A DNA stretch of 64,000 nt, from positions 930,001 to 994,000 of the forward strand of contig WHUZ01000015.1 of NCBI GenBank assembly GCA_015179045.1, given 5' to 3'. Source of the DNA: Kalaharituber pfeilii (Eukaryota > Ascomycota > Pezizomycetes > Pezizales > Pezizaceae). A program made the translations under genes and the position numbers. Below, one piece after another: positions 46,903 to 58,359 of this stretch (position 1 is its first letter; every line of letters starts with the position of its first letter). The notes under the pieces are model-generated. The model was not told the origin of the DNA, did no database searches, and saw only the letters and a program-made list of their open reading frames with translations.

Positions 46903-47302
46903 AAGCCCCACAACCTAAAAGCGCTGCAAGTGGCCTGCCCTGTGGCTATGATACGCATTGCTGCGCGCAGCAAGTATCATATTGCGCTGCACCCTGGCTT
47001 CATGCCAGTTGCATCCCCGCTGCAGCTTTGCAGCTTTGCAGCTGCGAGAAGACAGTGCAAGTGGAAAGCGGGGCAGGGGGCCTGGCGTAATTATGATAAT
47101 GCTTGTCCCAATTCGGTATCATACTTGTAGTTAACATGTGACCTGCCTCATGTTCATAGTGCAATATATATACTATATCTACTGCAATTGATAAACAACA
47201 CATCTTCTACGGCTAGCAATTCAAATTCCTAAGCTCGCCTCCACAATTCAATTCCTTGAACCTCCATTTGGGAATCGAATTATCACGCACACTTCCCTCA
47301 AC

Positions 47303-50300
47303 ATGTCCAGCCTCCGGAATTTTGAGGTTACATTACAACATACAATCCTACCTTCCGATACATCCTGGTCGTATACCGTGCCCAATCTCCCGACTCCAGC
47401 CGTGACAGACTCGATCCCCCTTGTGAAGCTGGTCTCAGTAATATCCAACAAAACAAAGCAAGTCATCACACTCCGCTATGACCGAACACCGGGAAACCGT
47501 ATCCTGGCGATGGATCCAGCACATAGATTCATTCTTATCTCGTTTGCTGACTTCAGGTTACGATATCCAGCGGGCAGCGCGGAATCTCAGCGAGAAGGGC
47601 TGAGACGGGCTGAGCAGGCTGCCCAACGTCGGGGCGATGCTGGAAAAGCCCCACAGCGGCCTCTACCCCCTGGTCAACCAGAAATTCCGTCCCAGGAAAC
47701 CCCTCCAAAAGAGAGCGCGGACTATATCGTGCGCATCTTGCAATGTGGAATTGAGATAAACGGCCAGAGATATCATTTCTATGGCCACAGCAACAGTCAG
47801 CTCAAGTCCAAGACTTGTTTCCTCTTCAATGCCACCCCGGCGGAGATTTCACAAAAAATCGAATCCTTGGGTGATTTTAGCAAACTCAAGTCAGTAGCGA
47901 AAAAAGCAAAGCGTATTGGCCTGCTCTTTTCGAATGCGCGGGTAGCAATTCAGTTAGATCCAGAGAAGACAGAGGATATTGGAGATGTCGAGACTAAGGA
48001 TTACTGTTTCACCGATGGGTGTGGCCTTATAGCACCTGGCCTGGCTCGGGAACTGGCAAAGAAGAGTGGAATAGTCTACCGGAATAAACGCTATACCCCA
48101 AGTGTGCTTCAGATCAGGTACCGGGGATATAAGGGTGTTCTTATGCAGGATTCGCGCATGGACCATGGGGATAGAAGCAAGTTGGTGAAGTTCAGGAAGT
48201 CTATGAAGAAGTTCGCTGGTGGCCCTGACTACAGCTTCGCAGTTGTAGGACATTCAAAAGTAAGTACTGCTTTGTTGTCGGGAGGGAGGGGAACATATTT
48301 TACATTCCATTGAAGCGACCTACCTTTCAGAGGTATGGCTGACAGGAAACTAGCCCTATAGCTTTGGACGGCTCAATGATGAGATAGTTCTGCTCATTAG
48401 CTCTCTCGGAATCACCAATGACACCCTTCTCCGCAAGCAAAAAGAGCATTTGGAATTCCTCGACAGTGCAACCGTCGACGCCAAGATAGGATTCCAATTC
48501 CTTTCTTACTGCAACCGCCCCGAGCTCGCAGAGAGGCTTCTTATGGAAGGACTGGACGCAGTAAAAGCAGATATTCGCAAGCTGGTATCTGCCGAACGCA
48601 GCGCCATGATCAACAAGCGCGACGATCAGCGCTGTCGTATCATGATACCACAATCAAGGTTGCTCTTTGGGGTAGCAGACTACCTAGGCGTTCTGCGTGA
48701 AGGAGAATGTGCCGTGACTGTAACCCTGGATGGGGATGGGCGAGCAAGGAGTTTAGCCGGTGCAGAGATATTGGTTTCCCGAAATCCATGTCTGCATCCC
48801 GGGGATGTGCGAAAATTCAAATCTGTTTATAGGCAGGAACTAGCCCACCTAGTAGACTGTATTGTCTTCCCGACAAAAGGTAAGAGGCCTAGCGCCGATT
48901 TGATGAGCGGAGGAGACCTAGATGGGGATCAATGTAAGTTGAACCTTAGGTGTTTATCTCCACCTGGCTAATTTATCGATTAAGTCTTGGTTTGCTGGGA
49001 TAAGGATGTCATACCATCAGTCATGTCAGAACCTGCAGCATACACTGGTGCAAAAGAGCCACTGCAGTTTGGGAAAATCACGGATAATGACCGGCTTGAA
49101 TATTTTGCACGGTACACAAATACCTCCCTTGGGCGAGTCAAGAACCTCTTTCTCGACTGGGCACGAACCAATAGTACCTTAAGCCCGGAGTGTCAACAGC
49201 TCAACTACCTCTTCTCAAACTGTGTTGATGGACACAAAATCAACATTCCACAACACCTGCAGTCTCCACCAGCTAGGGATGAAACGACTCCGCCATTTGT
49301 GCTTGACGTGTTACACGAGGATGCAAAATTGCACATCGCCACTCGAATTGCGACTAGCAGCCAGGAACATGGTGGAGCCGAGTATGAGTACGAATTCGAC
49401 TTGCTTCAGCTGTTGCTAATTCGTGACAAAGTAGCTCTGTCCGAATTTGAGCTAATTCAGATGGCCTATCGATGGTGTAGAGCCAGAAATGTTGAGTTTT
49501 CGACGTTCATTCATTATTTTGACTATAATGCCCTTCGTGCCCATGAAAAGGCTTGGGTACTAGAGCAGCTTCCTCGCACGATGTCCGAGCCTGCCCTCGT
49601 AATGAACGCCCTCTTGCAATCTTCACTTATTTCTCCTCAGGAGCTCAAACGTGTGCATCTTGACTACCCTGCAATGCGATGGAAACGCATCTTCTCCTCG
49701 GAAGAAGACCGTATGGGTAACTTGCTCAACGTTCTGGAGCATCAGGTCATGAATACTTTCCACAAGAAGTTTATAGTGCTCCAAATTGAAGCACGGCTAA
49801 CTGTAGCAATGTACATTCCGCACCTTGTGGAGGCCCACGAAGAGTTCGTAGTGTCCGATTCCATTCGATTATTTGCGTTCACACCTACACAAGCGGAAGG
49901 TGCTGGATGGCATCGAGTGATAGTAAGAACAAAGAAAAACTATCGACTCTTTTACGATGGAAATGTTCTGGAACTTTTTGACCTGAAACGAGCGAATACG
50001 TTTATTCATCTACGGCGTGGAGTAACAGATGCGTATGCTCTTTCTGGAATTGAGGGTAAAGGAAATAGGCGCCGAGCATTAAACGAAATTAGAGAAAACA
50101 GAGATGAACATCCCTCCAGATCAGAAGAACGTAACTGGGAATGGAGAGCGAGCATTGCCCTAGACAAATTTAGCAAGCGTGTGCAAACACAAGTTGGAAG
50201 GGTGAACCGGGATGGAATAAAGGCAGTTGAGGTCTATGTGATCAGTAACAGAGACATCCAAGGCCAACAGATACTAGATCTATGGCTAGAGCAGATTGAT

Positions 50301-53114
50301 ACCGACAAAGTTATCCCACGTTTTGAGAGATTGGCACGCGAATACTCGCTTCCGACGGTGCAAGAGGCTGATTGGACAACTGAGCCAGAGTTCCTTGAGA
50401 AGGTAGTGAGATACAGTGATTTTGATGTATTCCACGAGTCGACGTTCAAGGCAGAAATGTTTACCGAGATGGCAGACTGGTTACTGATTCGGGAGGAACG
50501 AGGGATGCTGCTGAAAATTTACCGGTATATCCTCAACTCATGCCTCTGGACTGAGGAGCAGCGCGCCCAGGTTGATAGACGTTCCGGCAGCATTCCAGAT
50601 AGAATTCCTGATTTGCTTCCACATATGATTGACTTCCTTACCAAGGCTCCTTTCCTCGCAGTGACATTTATAAGGCTTTACGAAGCAGAGCAACTACTTC
50701 TCAACCCAACCTCAATGCAGAACCTGCAAAGCTTTACACCCAAACTCCTCACTGCATTGATTCTATCTGCTAACGAGATCAAGGAATTTGCACTTCCTCC
50801 GTTCGAGCAGCTTACCAACCGAATAAGAGAGCTCCCGTTGGCAACCTTTGCGGACCTGGTTGAAAAAGTGGCACTCGCCGTCTCCCATCCGGATATTGTA
50901 CTTGACTTGCTACTTGGAGTTCTTGAACGAGAGTCAAGTAGAGTCCTGAAAGGGCCATCCAAGATTGTTGAGCACTTCAAGAGAAATCTCATCGGTATTG
51001 CGCTCGAGCATATGGACGAGGCGGCAGAAACTTCTCGCGGCGAAGGCAGAAAAAACAGCCTTTTGATCACCCTGACCCAGTTGGAGGAGGTCAATATGGT
51101 TCACTCGAAGTTGCGAATAGACGCACCAAGACCTGCAAGACTAGGCGATCATGTGCGGCTGTTAAGGGCTAGTCCGCCCGTCAACATGCCTTTGGCACCA
51201 ATGTATGTCATGGACGCGGTAGTTGAGAAGGCGTTCACTGGAAGTGTGACGCTAAGGTGCATTCATCCTCCACCCCCGTGGCTGGAGCGATGTGATTGGA
51301 GAATTGTCAACTGTGGAGGCTGGGTTACAGCGAAGACAATGCTAGATGCTGTTAGAACATTTTCGATTGATCGTGAAGACGCTTGTAGGGTTATTGACGA
51401 GCTCTTGGGGTTGGAGGGGGATGATCGATGTCTGGAAGAAATCAACGAGAGTGAGGAAGTCAAATACGTGCCAACTCCAAAATTGAACAGAAGCCAAAAT
51501 GAGGCGGTCCGAGCAACTTTGTCACATCCTCTAACATGTCTCTGGGGCCCGCCGGGAACTGGAAAAACGTCCACAATCGTGGTGATTTTGATGGAGCACC
51601 TCAAGCGCATGGGCGCCGAAGAAAAAATTTTGGTTGCCGCCCCTACTCATAATGCAGTAGACAACGTTATGGAAAAGTTCCTAAAATCACTCACTGAGCT
51701 AGATATGGAAGCGGATTCATCGCCTCTGAAGGGAATCAAAGATCGGGTTCTGCGAATGGCTACTGATGCCCATAAAGTTGCGCCTCACCTTGTCAAATAT
51801 ACCTGCGATGCTATGGTGGGTAAAGACTTAAACATTCATGCTGCCGCTCGCAAGAAGGCATTAGCTCGGGTGCGAGTTGGAAGACTGTTCTTCACAACCT
51901 GTGCAGGGGCAGGTCTCGGCCTTTTGAGAGATGAAAGGTTTGATATGGTCGTTATTGATGAAGCCTCACAGCAAACTGAGCCTACCAGCTTGATACCACT
52001 GGTAAAGGGATGTAAAAGAGCTGTACTCGTTGGCGACCATGTGCAGTTAAGGGCTACGGTAGGTAAACACGCGAGTGGCGTAGGTTTCGAAGTTAGCCTT
52101 TTTGAACGCCTATATAGCATGCCAACGAGAAAGAACACCGCCAAGGTTATGCTTGATACCCAATACCGGATGCATCGGGGTGTATGCAATTTTAGTTCAC
52201 GGGAATTCTACGAGGGAAAGTTGATGACAGGGGTTCCGGATGAAGCAAGAACGTTACCGCAGATGCTCTTCGAATGGCCGCAGTTAGTACCAGGGTCCAC
52301 AGAGCGAGCCAGGATGGTGTTCATGAAATGCTCAGAACCAGAAGACATGGGGCAAAAGTCAAAATCGAATAGCGCTCAAGCCGTGATGTGCCGGGAAATC
52401 GTTCGGAGGTTAATGGAAGTGCCAATTCAAGATCAGAAGAAAATTGAGTTTACGTCAGCAGATGGAGCGGAGCCAAGCATGAAGGAAACCACATCAAGCC
52501 CCGAGTCCAGCAAACCTTTTTCCATTGCCATACTCACTCCATACTCACGTCAAGCAGATCTCCTTCGACAACAAATTTCTACGACCCCGCCAAAGGATTC
52601 GCTGGTGCGTGAGATCAAGATCGAGACAATTGATGCCTTTCAAGGACGAGAGGCGGACATCGTTCTCTTCTGCACCGTAAGGTGTAATGTGCATGGCGAG
52701 TTGGGTTTTCTGAAGGATATGAGGCGGCTGAATGTTGCTTTAACAAGAGCCAAAATTGGGGTTATTATTGTTGGAGACAGGTCAACGTTGACATCCACTG
52801 GTTCTGGTAAACTTCTTGATCGAGATGTAGATGGTGGGGTTGATAAGGCAGGTGAAGCCGATGGGGCGCAAACGCCGGGCGAGATGATTGTGGAGAGTCA
52901 TGTCGGGGTTTGGAAACGCCTGATGGAGGAATTGGTAGAGGTGGAATTTCCAGACTGGGAGTTGCCCAAGGAAGAGGAAGTGCCTATTGGCAAGGGGAAG
53001 AGAGTGGTGAGAGGAGCATTGGTTCCTGTGAACGTGGTTGGGGACTCTGCAGCTGTAACTGTGGAGCGAGGTCAGAAGCCAGCAGGAAGATGGGGGAGGG
53101 GAAAGCCGAGATAG
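47303..53114 (+). CDS. RNA-dependent RNA polymerase fused to UPF1-like helicase
   Basis: Three exons (47303-48259, 48354-48933, 48985-53114) join in frame to 1888 residues; introns are 94 and 51 bp. The N-terminal half is a eukaryotic-type RNA-dependent RNA polymerase, which makes double-stranded RNA for silencing. Its motifs include CFTDGCGLI, PSVLQIRYRGYKGVL, FRKSMKKF, and the catalytic GGDLDGDQ with the Asp triad at residues 507-511, split from the next strand by intron 2. After about residue 850 comes a spacer. Then a complete SF1 UPF1-like helicase follows: GPPGTGKT (1367-1374), DEAS (1504-1507), GDHVQL, LDTQYRMH, TIDAFQGREAD and RRLNVALTRAK. One uninterrupted 4.1-kb exon runs from just after the catalytic loop through the helicase, so the fusion does not rest on gene prediction. 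No signal or membrane segment is seen. All key residues are present, so both activities are probably functional. Confidence 0.92.
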
Positions 53115-53307
53115 TGATAATTGCCATGGCGGAAGCAGACTAGTGTGTGTCGGGAATAGGATATAATTGCTTGAGCAGGGCGTAAGCAGGATGGAGATGG
53201 GAGGAGGGAAGATGGGAGGATAGGACGATGGGAGGATGAGGTAAGAGATCAGATGGGATGTTATGTGGGATGAGACTCATGTTTCATGTAGCTATCGAAT
53301 GTAGTGG

Positions 53308-53338
<31 letters not shown>

Positions 53339-55104
53339 GGAAAACAGACATGTGGATGGAGTGCTGTGACTATCGGTAAACTTGACGTCCCAGGGATCAG
53401 TGTTCAACTAGTGAGGCTCAGAAAATGAAGCGAACAATGAAAAGTGCATTATTCAGGGTCTACCAACATATTTAAACAATTGTTTATACATGTGTGAGAC
53501 TGTTAACTTGCCTACATTTCCTCTCTAGATACGTTTGATATTTCCCTCCGATTGCATTATAAAATGATTTCAACTCTTATATGATTACTCAATGCATGGC
53601 CAATTACATGCCAAATGGCTCAGCAATGATATGCTGTGATTATCATTTATTATAGCATAGCATTAGCCAACCATTAATCAATCGTTAGTGAGATGTCTTG
53701 CTGTTTTATTCAGAGAAAATGAGCCGATAGGAATTCACATACACTGTATTTTAGGTCTCTGGACGGAGTATTACGTGTTGGAACCATGAGTAGCTGAGGT
53801 ATATGGGCTGCGCCCTGGCAGTCCGAGATATCTGCGACAATGTCCTGACGAACATGAAATGACCAGTCGGGCAGATGACTTACACCGTCGGATGTCAGTA
53901 GGGGCCATGATTGATTCCGAGCACACGAGGCGGGCCCTGTGCCCCTCATACTTGGCGACCAAACGCTTAGCTATTGTGGTTCATGGTTTTATATGCAACT
54001 TCGTGTTATGTATTTTCTACATATGTATGGCTCCGAAAGTCTCATCATCTAGTAGTGAGATCGTCAAGGAATTCATGGTCAGTCTTGTTGTATCCTGCGT
54101 TATCCCTCTACCTTTCTATGCATACATTAAGATGTGTATGAGGTCAGGTCTTGGCATTTTCCTCATTAGGAAATAAACCCTGTGCAGTTTGATCAGCAAA
54201 GCTGAGTTCGCTCCTGGGCATGAAGGTCTTTGAAGGCCTTTGAAGGCCAGCTGCCTCTTGGTATGGGGCTACTTCACATCTCAGCAAATTTAACAGGTAA
54301 TGGGTTCTATCCGAGCACCAGGAATATGCGGCAGCTCTTACTTCCTCCAAAGCATCAATAAAGAGTGGCATTAAGATGTGTGAGCCATAGGATATAACTG
54401 TACTGACAGTGGGTACTTAGGGAATGGAAATCCGAGCAACCGAGGTTCGGAGCCCTTCAGATGAATCTCGATAAAGACACTGATGGCAGGCAGCACGTTA
54501 CAGACTGCAACCGTATCTTCAATATTGGATAAGGCTCCCTTCCTACTATTATTACACCTGCAGTTCCCCATCCTTACTGCAACTTGTTCACCGTTCTTCG
54601 ATCCATCATTCCAATTTGTTGAGCCACAGTATACGCCTACAAAAAATTAAGTCTATCGAACTCTTGCACTTAGTCAATTTGGTCCCTATACCTACCTTAC
54701 TCCCTCATCAATTGTCTTATTTTGGACAACTGCTTGCAAGGAGAGAAGCCTTCTCAGCTGTCTACTCTAGCTTCAGCTAACAGTCTCAAGATGCTGCAAC
54801 GACTTCTGCCTTGTATATCATTAATATTCTATAAGACAGAATGACATCTTGAAGGTTTCTATATAGAAAGTAACAGGGAAGTACAAATTTATTCCCATTT
54901 TTTCTTACCCAGTCACAAACTTCTTTCTCGTTATAGGCACTATACACAGATGGAGATATGCCCGTTCTTATGCCTCTTACGTATCTGGAGCACCATCATC
55001 TTCATCTCATTTCTTATATTCTCGTGGATCAGTTTCCTGGTGTTATTCAAGGTAAAGAATTCCACTGGCTAAACGAATGGTATATAAGATGATATTAGTA
55101 TATT
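53115..55104. other. intergenic, poly(G) tract, no gene seen
   Basis: Begins with the 3' flank of the polymerase-helicase gene, which is GGATGG-rich (53190-53270). A run of 29 G lies at 53309-53337. The rest is AT-rich with no recognisable gene. An open frame at 53859-54176 has two hydrophobic stretches but no other support. Confidence 0.5.
53309..53337 (+). repeat. poly(G) run of 29
   Basis: An uninterrupted run of G, about 195 bases after the stop codon of the polymerase-helicase gene. On the transcript it would be a G-quadruplex-forming tract if it lies within the 3' UTR. Runs this long are also prone to polymerase slippage, so the length may vary or be wrong in the assembly. Confidence 0.9.
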
Positions 55105-55196
55105 ATCTCGCCATAGCCCGAAGGGCGGCAGGCGAGTAATGATTAATAAAAAAAAAATAAAAAAATAAAAAAATAAAAAATAAAATTAATAAAAAA
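55105..55196 (+). mobile_element. family A mini-retroposon
   Basis: The body starts ATCTCGCCATAGCCC, has GGGCGGCAGGCGAG and TAATGATT, and passes into an A-rich tail with scattered T. It is flanked by ATTAGTATATT at 55094-55104 and 55197-55207. Only the 3' hairpin of the LINE family and its tail were inserted. Confidence 0.8.
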
Positions 55197-55207
55197 ATTA
55201 GTATATT

Positions 55208-56330
55208 GGCATGCCAGGGATAGAGTATGGAGAGCGGTATGAATGTTATTGTCAGGATGATAGGGTCCTAGTATAGAACAAGGTATATGCATATTGTTTT
55301 TACATGGGCACAGCTTACATAGGATGGAAAATCACATCTGAATTCAATCACTCACTACAAAATATAAAATGCATCTCACCAAAGATATGTACATGAGTCA
55401 CAAGCATAAGGCAATTACAAGCATTAGACTTGTTACGAGAACACTGATATTCTACTGACATCAGGGAAACGTTTGGCCAGTGTCAATGTGCTACTATTAT
55501 TGGGCATATACTGACGCCAACGTTTTAACTACATTTTTCGTAAGTACACATAGTATTTGTGCAGTTAATTGATTTCTCTCAATGAGCCTCGGGCTATTCA
55601 AAGCAACAACCAGATAATAGTCTGGGCAAGAGAACAAATCATCAGTGGCTCTGAAACCAATTAGCCACTATCGAGCAATAAATCTCAGTGGTGATTTTCC
55701 TCCACTCTATGCATGTACTAGTAGGTACAGTACTAGTGGTACAATACTAGTCAATAAAATAGGGCTTCTTGAGTTGAAGGTGTGCCGGTTGTGGCGTTGT
55801 TGCTCCCAGATTTGTGACAAAGAGGTAACCCTCTGCGGCACTAGCCTCGCCGCCAGCTGCTACACACAATCCTCAGTGCTAGACAGTCGAGAATGATAGA
55901 TGGTCACAGCCTCGAGCCTGTGCACTTCACCATATTCAGATATAGGTCGATTTTATATTATCCATCCCACAGCCTGTTGGCTAGCCCGACCGAACATGCG
56001 GAAAGGTCGATTGTATATAGGGAGAGGCAACCTGAGCCTCGTATCCCGATTCGTTAAAGAAGCCCGGCGCATGGCCAGGCGGGAAGCCGACGGTGTTGCC
56101 GCCAATCCCACTCAGACTGTACTACCGCTAATATTGACAGCAGGCTACACATCACCATAGCTTGATTGCTTCGGAATCAACCGTGTAATCATGAAGATGC
56201 TTAATTGAGAGTTTATCCTGACTTTTTTTGACCCTGCTGCATTTTTTTTTCATTTTTTTTTTTATTTTTTCTCCCTACTTCGATACTTTATTTGAAGGGA
56301 CTAAGCCAGCTTAGTTTGATGAGGAGCAAT
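55208..56330. other. intergenic, no gene seen
   Basis: No supportable gene. A solo MITE-end motif, AGTCTGGGCAAGAGAACA, lies at 55619-55636 without a partner. Two T-rich runs occur near 56240-56270. Confidence 0.5.
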
Positions 56331-56386
56331 TTTTTTTTTTTTTTTTTAATATCACCACTCGCGTGCCGCCCTGTGGGCTATGGCGA
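56331..56386 (-). mobile_element. family A mini-retroposon
   Basis: On the minus strand: TCGCCATAGCCC, then AGGGCGGCACGCGAG, TGGTGATATT and a poly(A) tail. It is flanked by the perfect 13-bp duplication GATGAGGAGCAAT at 56318-56330 and 56387-56399. The full unit is only 56 bp including the tail. Confidence 0.85.
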
Positions 56387-56651
56387 GATGAGGAGCAATG
56401 GTTTGAGACTGTAGGAGCAATATGTGATCATACTTTGTACATCTGGTGGTGCCGGCTAACCTACATCGTACGCTACGCAAGTACTAGAGTGGTATACAAC
56501 AACGTCATTCGAATAGAACGAATCGGGCCCGACACTGAGAGGGCCCTCAGGGAATCCCAGGCAACACGCAGGCAGATAGAGCAGCCAAAATCGCAATGCT
56601 CCCATACCAGAACGAAGTCGTCACCGAAGCAGGCATGAAACAGGACGCAAA

Positions 56652-56712
56652 CCCTGCCATGGCCACGTGCTACAAGCGGGGTTATGTGATTTTAAAAAAA
56701 AAAAAAAAAAAA
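56652..56712 (+). mobile_element. family B mini-retroposon inside a LINE
   Basis: It starts CCCTGCCATGGCCACGTGC, continues TACAAGCGGGG and TTATGTGATTTT and ends in poly(A). It is flanked by AAACAGGACGCAAA at 56638-56651 and 56713-56726. The duplicated bases are codons of the host LINE, which confirms the boundaries independently. Confidence 0.9.
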
Positions 56713-56936
56713 AAACAGGACGCAAAAGCCAAGAGAGCCACCGAGAGGAATAGACTGGATATATCTTACAGGCCGCTACAGCGTTTGGGCAGAGAAGTGG
56801 CAACCCTAGCTGGCATCCTCGGGGGTAAGGGCCTGCGCGATTGGAAATACAAAATCGGCACCGCCGGCCCAGAATGCCGATGGTGTGGCGAGAACCTCGA
56901 AACGACCCACCACGTAATGAATCAATGCAGGGCGTG

Positions 56937-56941
<5 letters not shown>

Positions 56942-56980
<39 letters not shown>

Positions 56981-58359
56981 CATTACTCGCGTGCCGCCCT
57001 AGGGGCTATGGCGAGATTAAATACGTACAGGATAAAAGGGAAAGTCAAAGAAAGAATCTCCGTCGCCCGTAACCGTCCCGTCTGTAATGAGAAGTAAGAT
57101 AAGAAAAGGAAAGGAAGGGTTGAGGAAAACAATCTGTCCCGTCTATAATGAGAAGTAAGGAAAAGGAGGAGGAGGAAAATGGTCCCGTCAGTCTCAGTCC
57201 CCTCATAAAACCGTCCCTAATGAGCCTAAATAAAGAAAGGGAAGTCCTCTACGCCCCCGCCCACTCCAAGATATCTTGCAGGGGATCTTTGCCGTTGTCC
57301 TTCGGTGGGGTGAGCAGGTCCTGCATGCTGTCTGCCTTTCCGATCTCGAACTGCCATCTCCGCAGAGACTTGCCGCCTAGAATTCCTGCCAGTGTTGTTA
57401 TGTTGCGGCTTTCGAGTCTTGAAAGGGGTCGATAGCTGAGTCTTAGCCGGTTCCTCTCGGTGGCACGCTGTTGTCTCGATGTTTGCCGTATCCCGTCCTC
57501 CGTTATGGTTTCGTCTTGGTAGGGGAGGCATGTGCCGATTTTGGCGGCTGTGTCCGCCTCAGTGTTCCCCTTGACTCCTATATGGGACTTGACCCACATC
57601 ACTGCGACATCTAAGTCGCCTCGTTCTGTTCTCGCTTCCCAGGCGTTTCTCACCATTTGTGCCGGTCCTTTATGAGTGGGTTCTCCCTGTGAGATCTTCT
57701 GTAGTTTAGTTATCGCCACCTTGGAATCCGTTATGATTAGCAGTTCCCCTTCTTGCCTGTGTAGGGCTTCGCTCATGGCAATTGGTTCTGCGTCGTTCAC
57801 GGTTGTCTGTTCTCCGAGGTATATTGAATTCGGAGAGCTTTGTGCGTATGTGCCTAGGCCTGTTTTGCCGTCTATCCTGCTTCCATCGGTGTAGAATGCA
57901 TTCCATCCTTCGTCCATGGCGCTGGCTATAGCAGCCTCGAATTCGGACTTGTCCGCATCCACGAGTGGCGCTTGTATAATAGGGGAGGGTTGTGTGAGAG
58001 TGACCCTCGTAGGTACCGGCTCTCGTTGTCCTCATATCTGATTGTCTCGTCATGGAACCGCAGGGTCCTGGCTTCCACCCTTTGGCGTTCGCCTTCCAGG
58101 AATATTTGGATTGATTCTAGGTTGGCAATCCCTTCGACTATGTCTCTTCTGGTGCCCCACGGTGCGCCTGTGATTTTCTGCGCCACCGTGTATTGCCATT
58201 TCTCGAGCTCCCTGATTTTGGCTGCGGGTGGGGACTGTTTTGAGTAGTCCTGCCATGCCCAGCTTCCCCATGTGGCGATTGTTCGTGCGATGCTTGTGTA
58301 TATCTGTCGTTTCTTAGCCGGGGCGAGGCGGGTTAGTCTCGATGCCACCCCCCATGCGA
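56942..58359 (-). mobile_element. Tad1-like LINE, reverse copy nested in another LINE
   Basis: A 1418-bp 5'-truncated copy with 34 T at its 3' end, the family A hairpin (about 56985-57015) and a 12-bp duplication GGGCGTGGAAAC (56930-56941 and 58360-58371). On the minus strand it encodes the last part of reverse transcriptase (LTRLAPAKKRQIYTSIARTI) and a complete RNase H with catalytic Asp-Glu-Asp-Asp positions (YTDGSR, NDAEP, ITDSK, NTEAD; 57249-57962). The reverse transcriptase and RNase H parts are in different frames, from a shift near 57981. The C-terminal zinc-knuckle region seen in the host copy is missing. The copy is therefore inactive. Confidence 0.85.
57249..57962 (-). pseudogene. 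LINE RNase H domain, remnant
   Basis: An open frame of 237 codons in the nested LINE. The RNase H fold is recognised by YTDGSRIDGKTGLGTY, the Glu in NDAEPIAMSEAL, the Asp in LLIITDSKVAI and the motif VMWVKSHIGVKGNTEADTAA. After it come the LINE-typical ATERNRLRLSYRPL and LAGILGGKSLRRW. The end is joined to LQDILEWAGA by a deletion that removed the Cys/His knuckle. The upstream reverse transcriptase part is in another frame (57926-58359), so no full-length ORF2 protein can be made. Confidence 0.8.

Noticed and set aside
53859..54176. 105-codon frame with two hydrophobic stretches
   Set aside because: Hydrophobicity alone in AT-rich DNA is weak evidence; no start context, intron or motif support.
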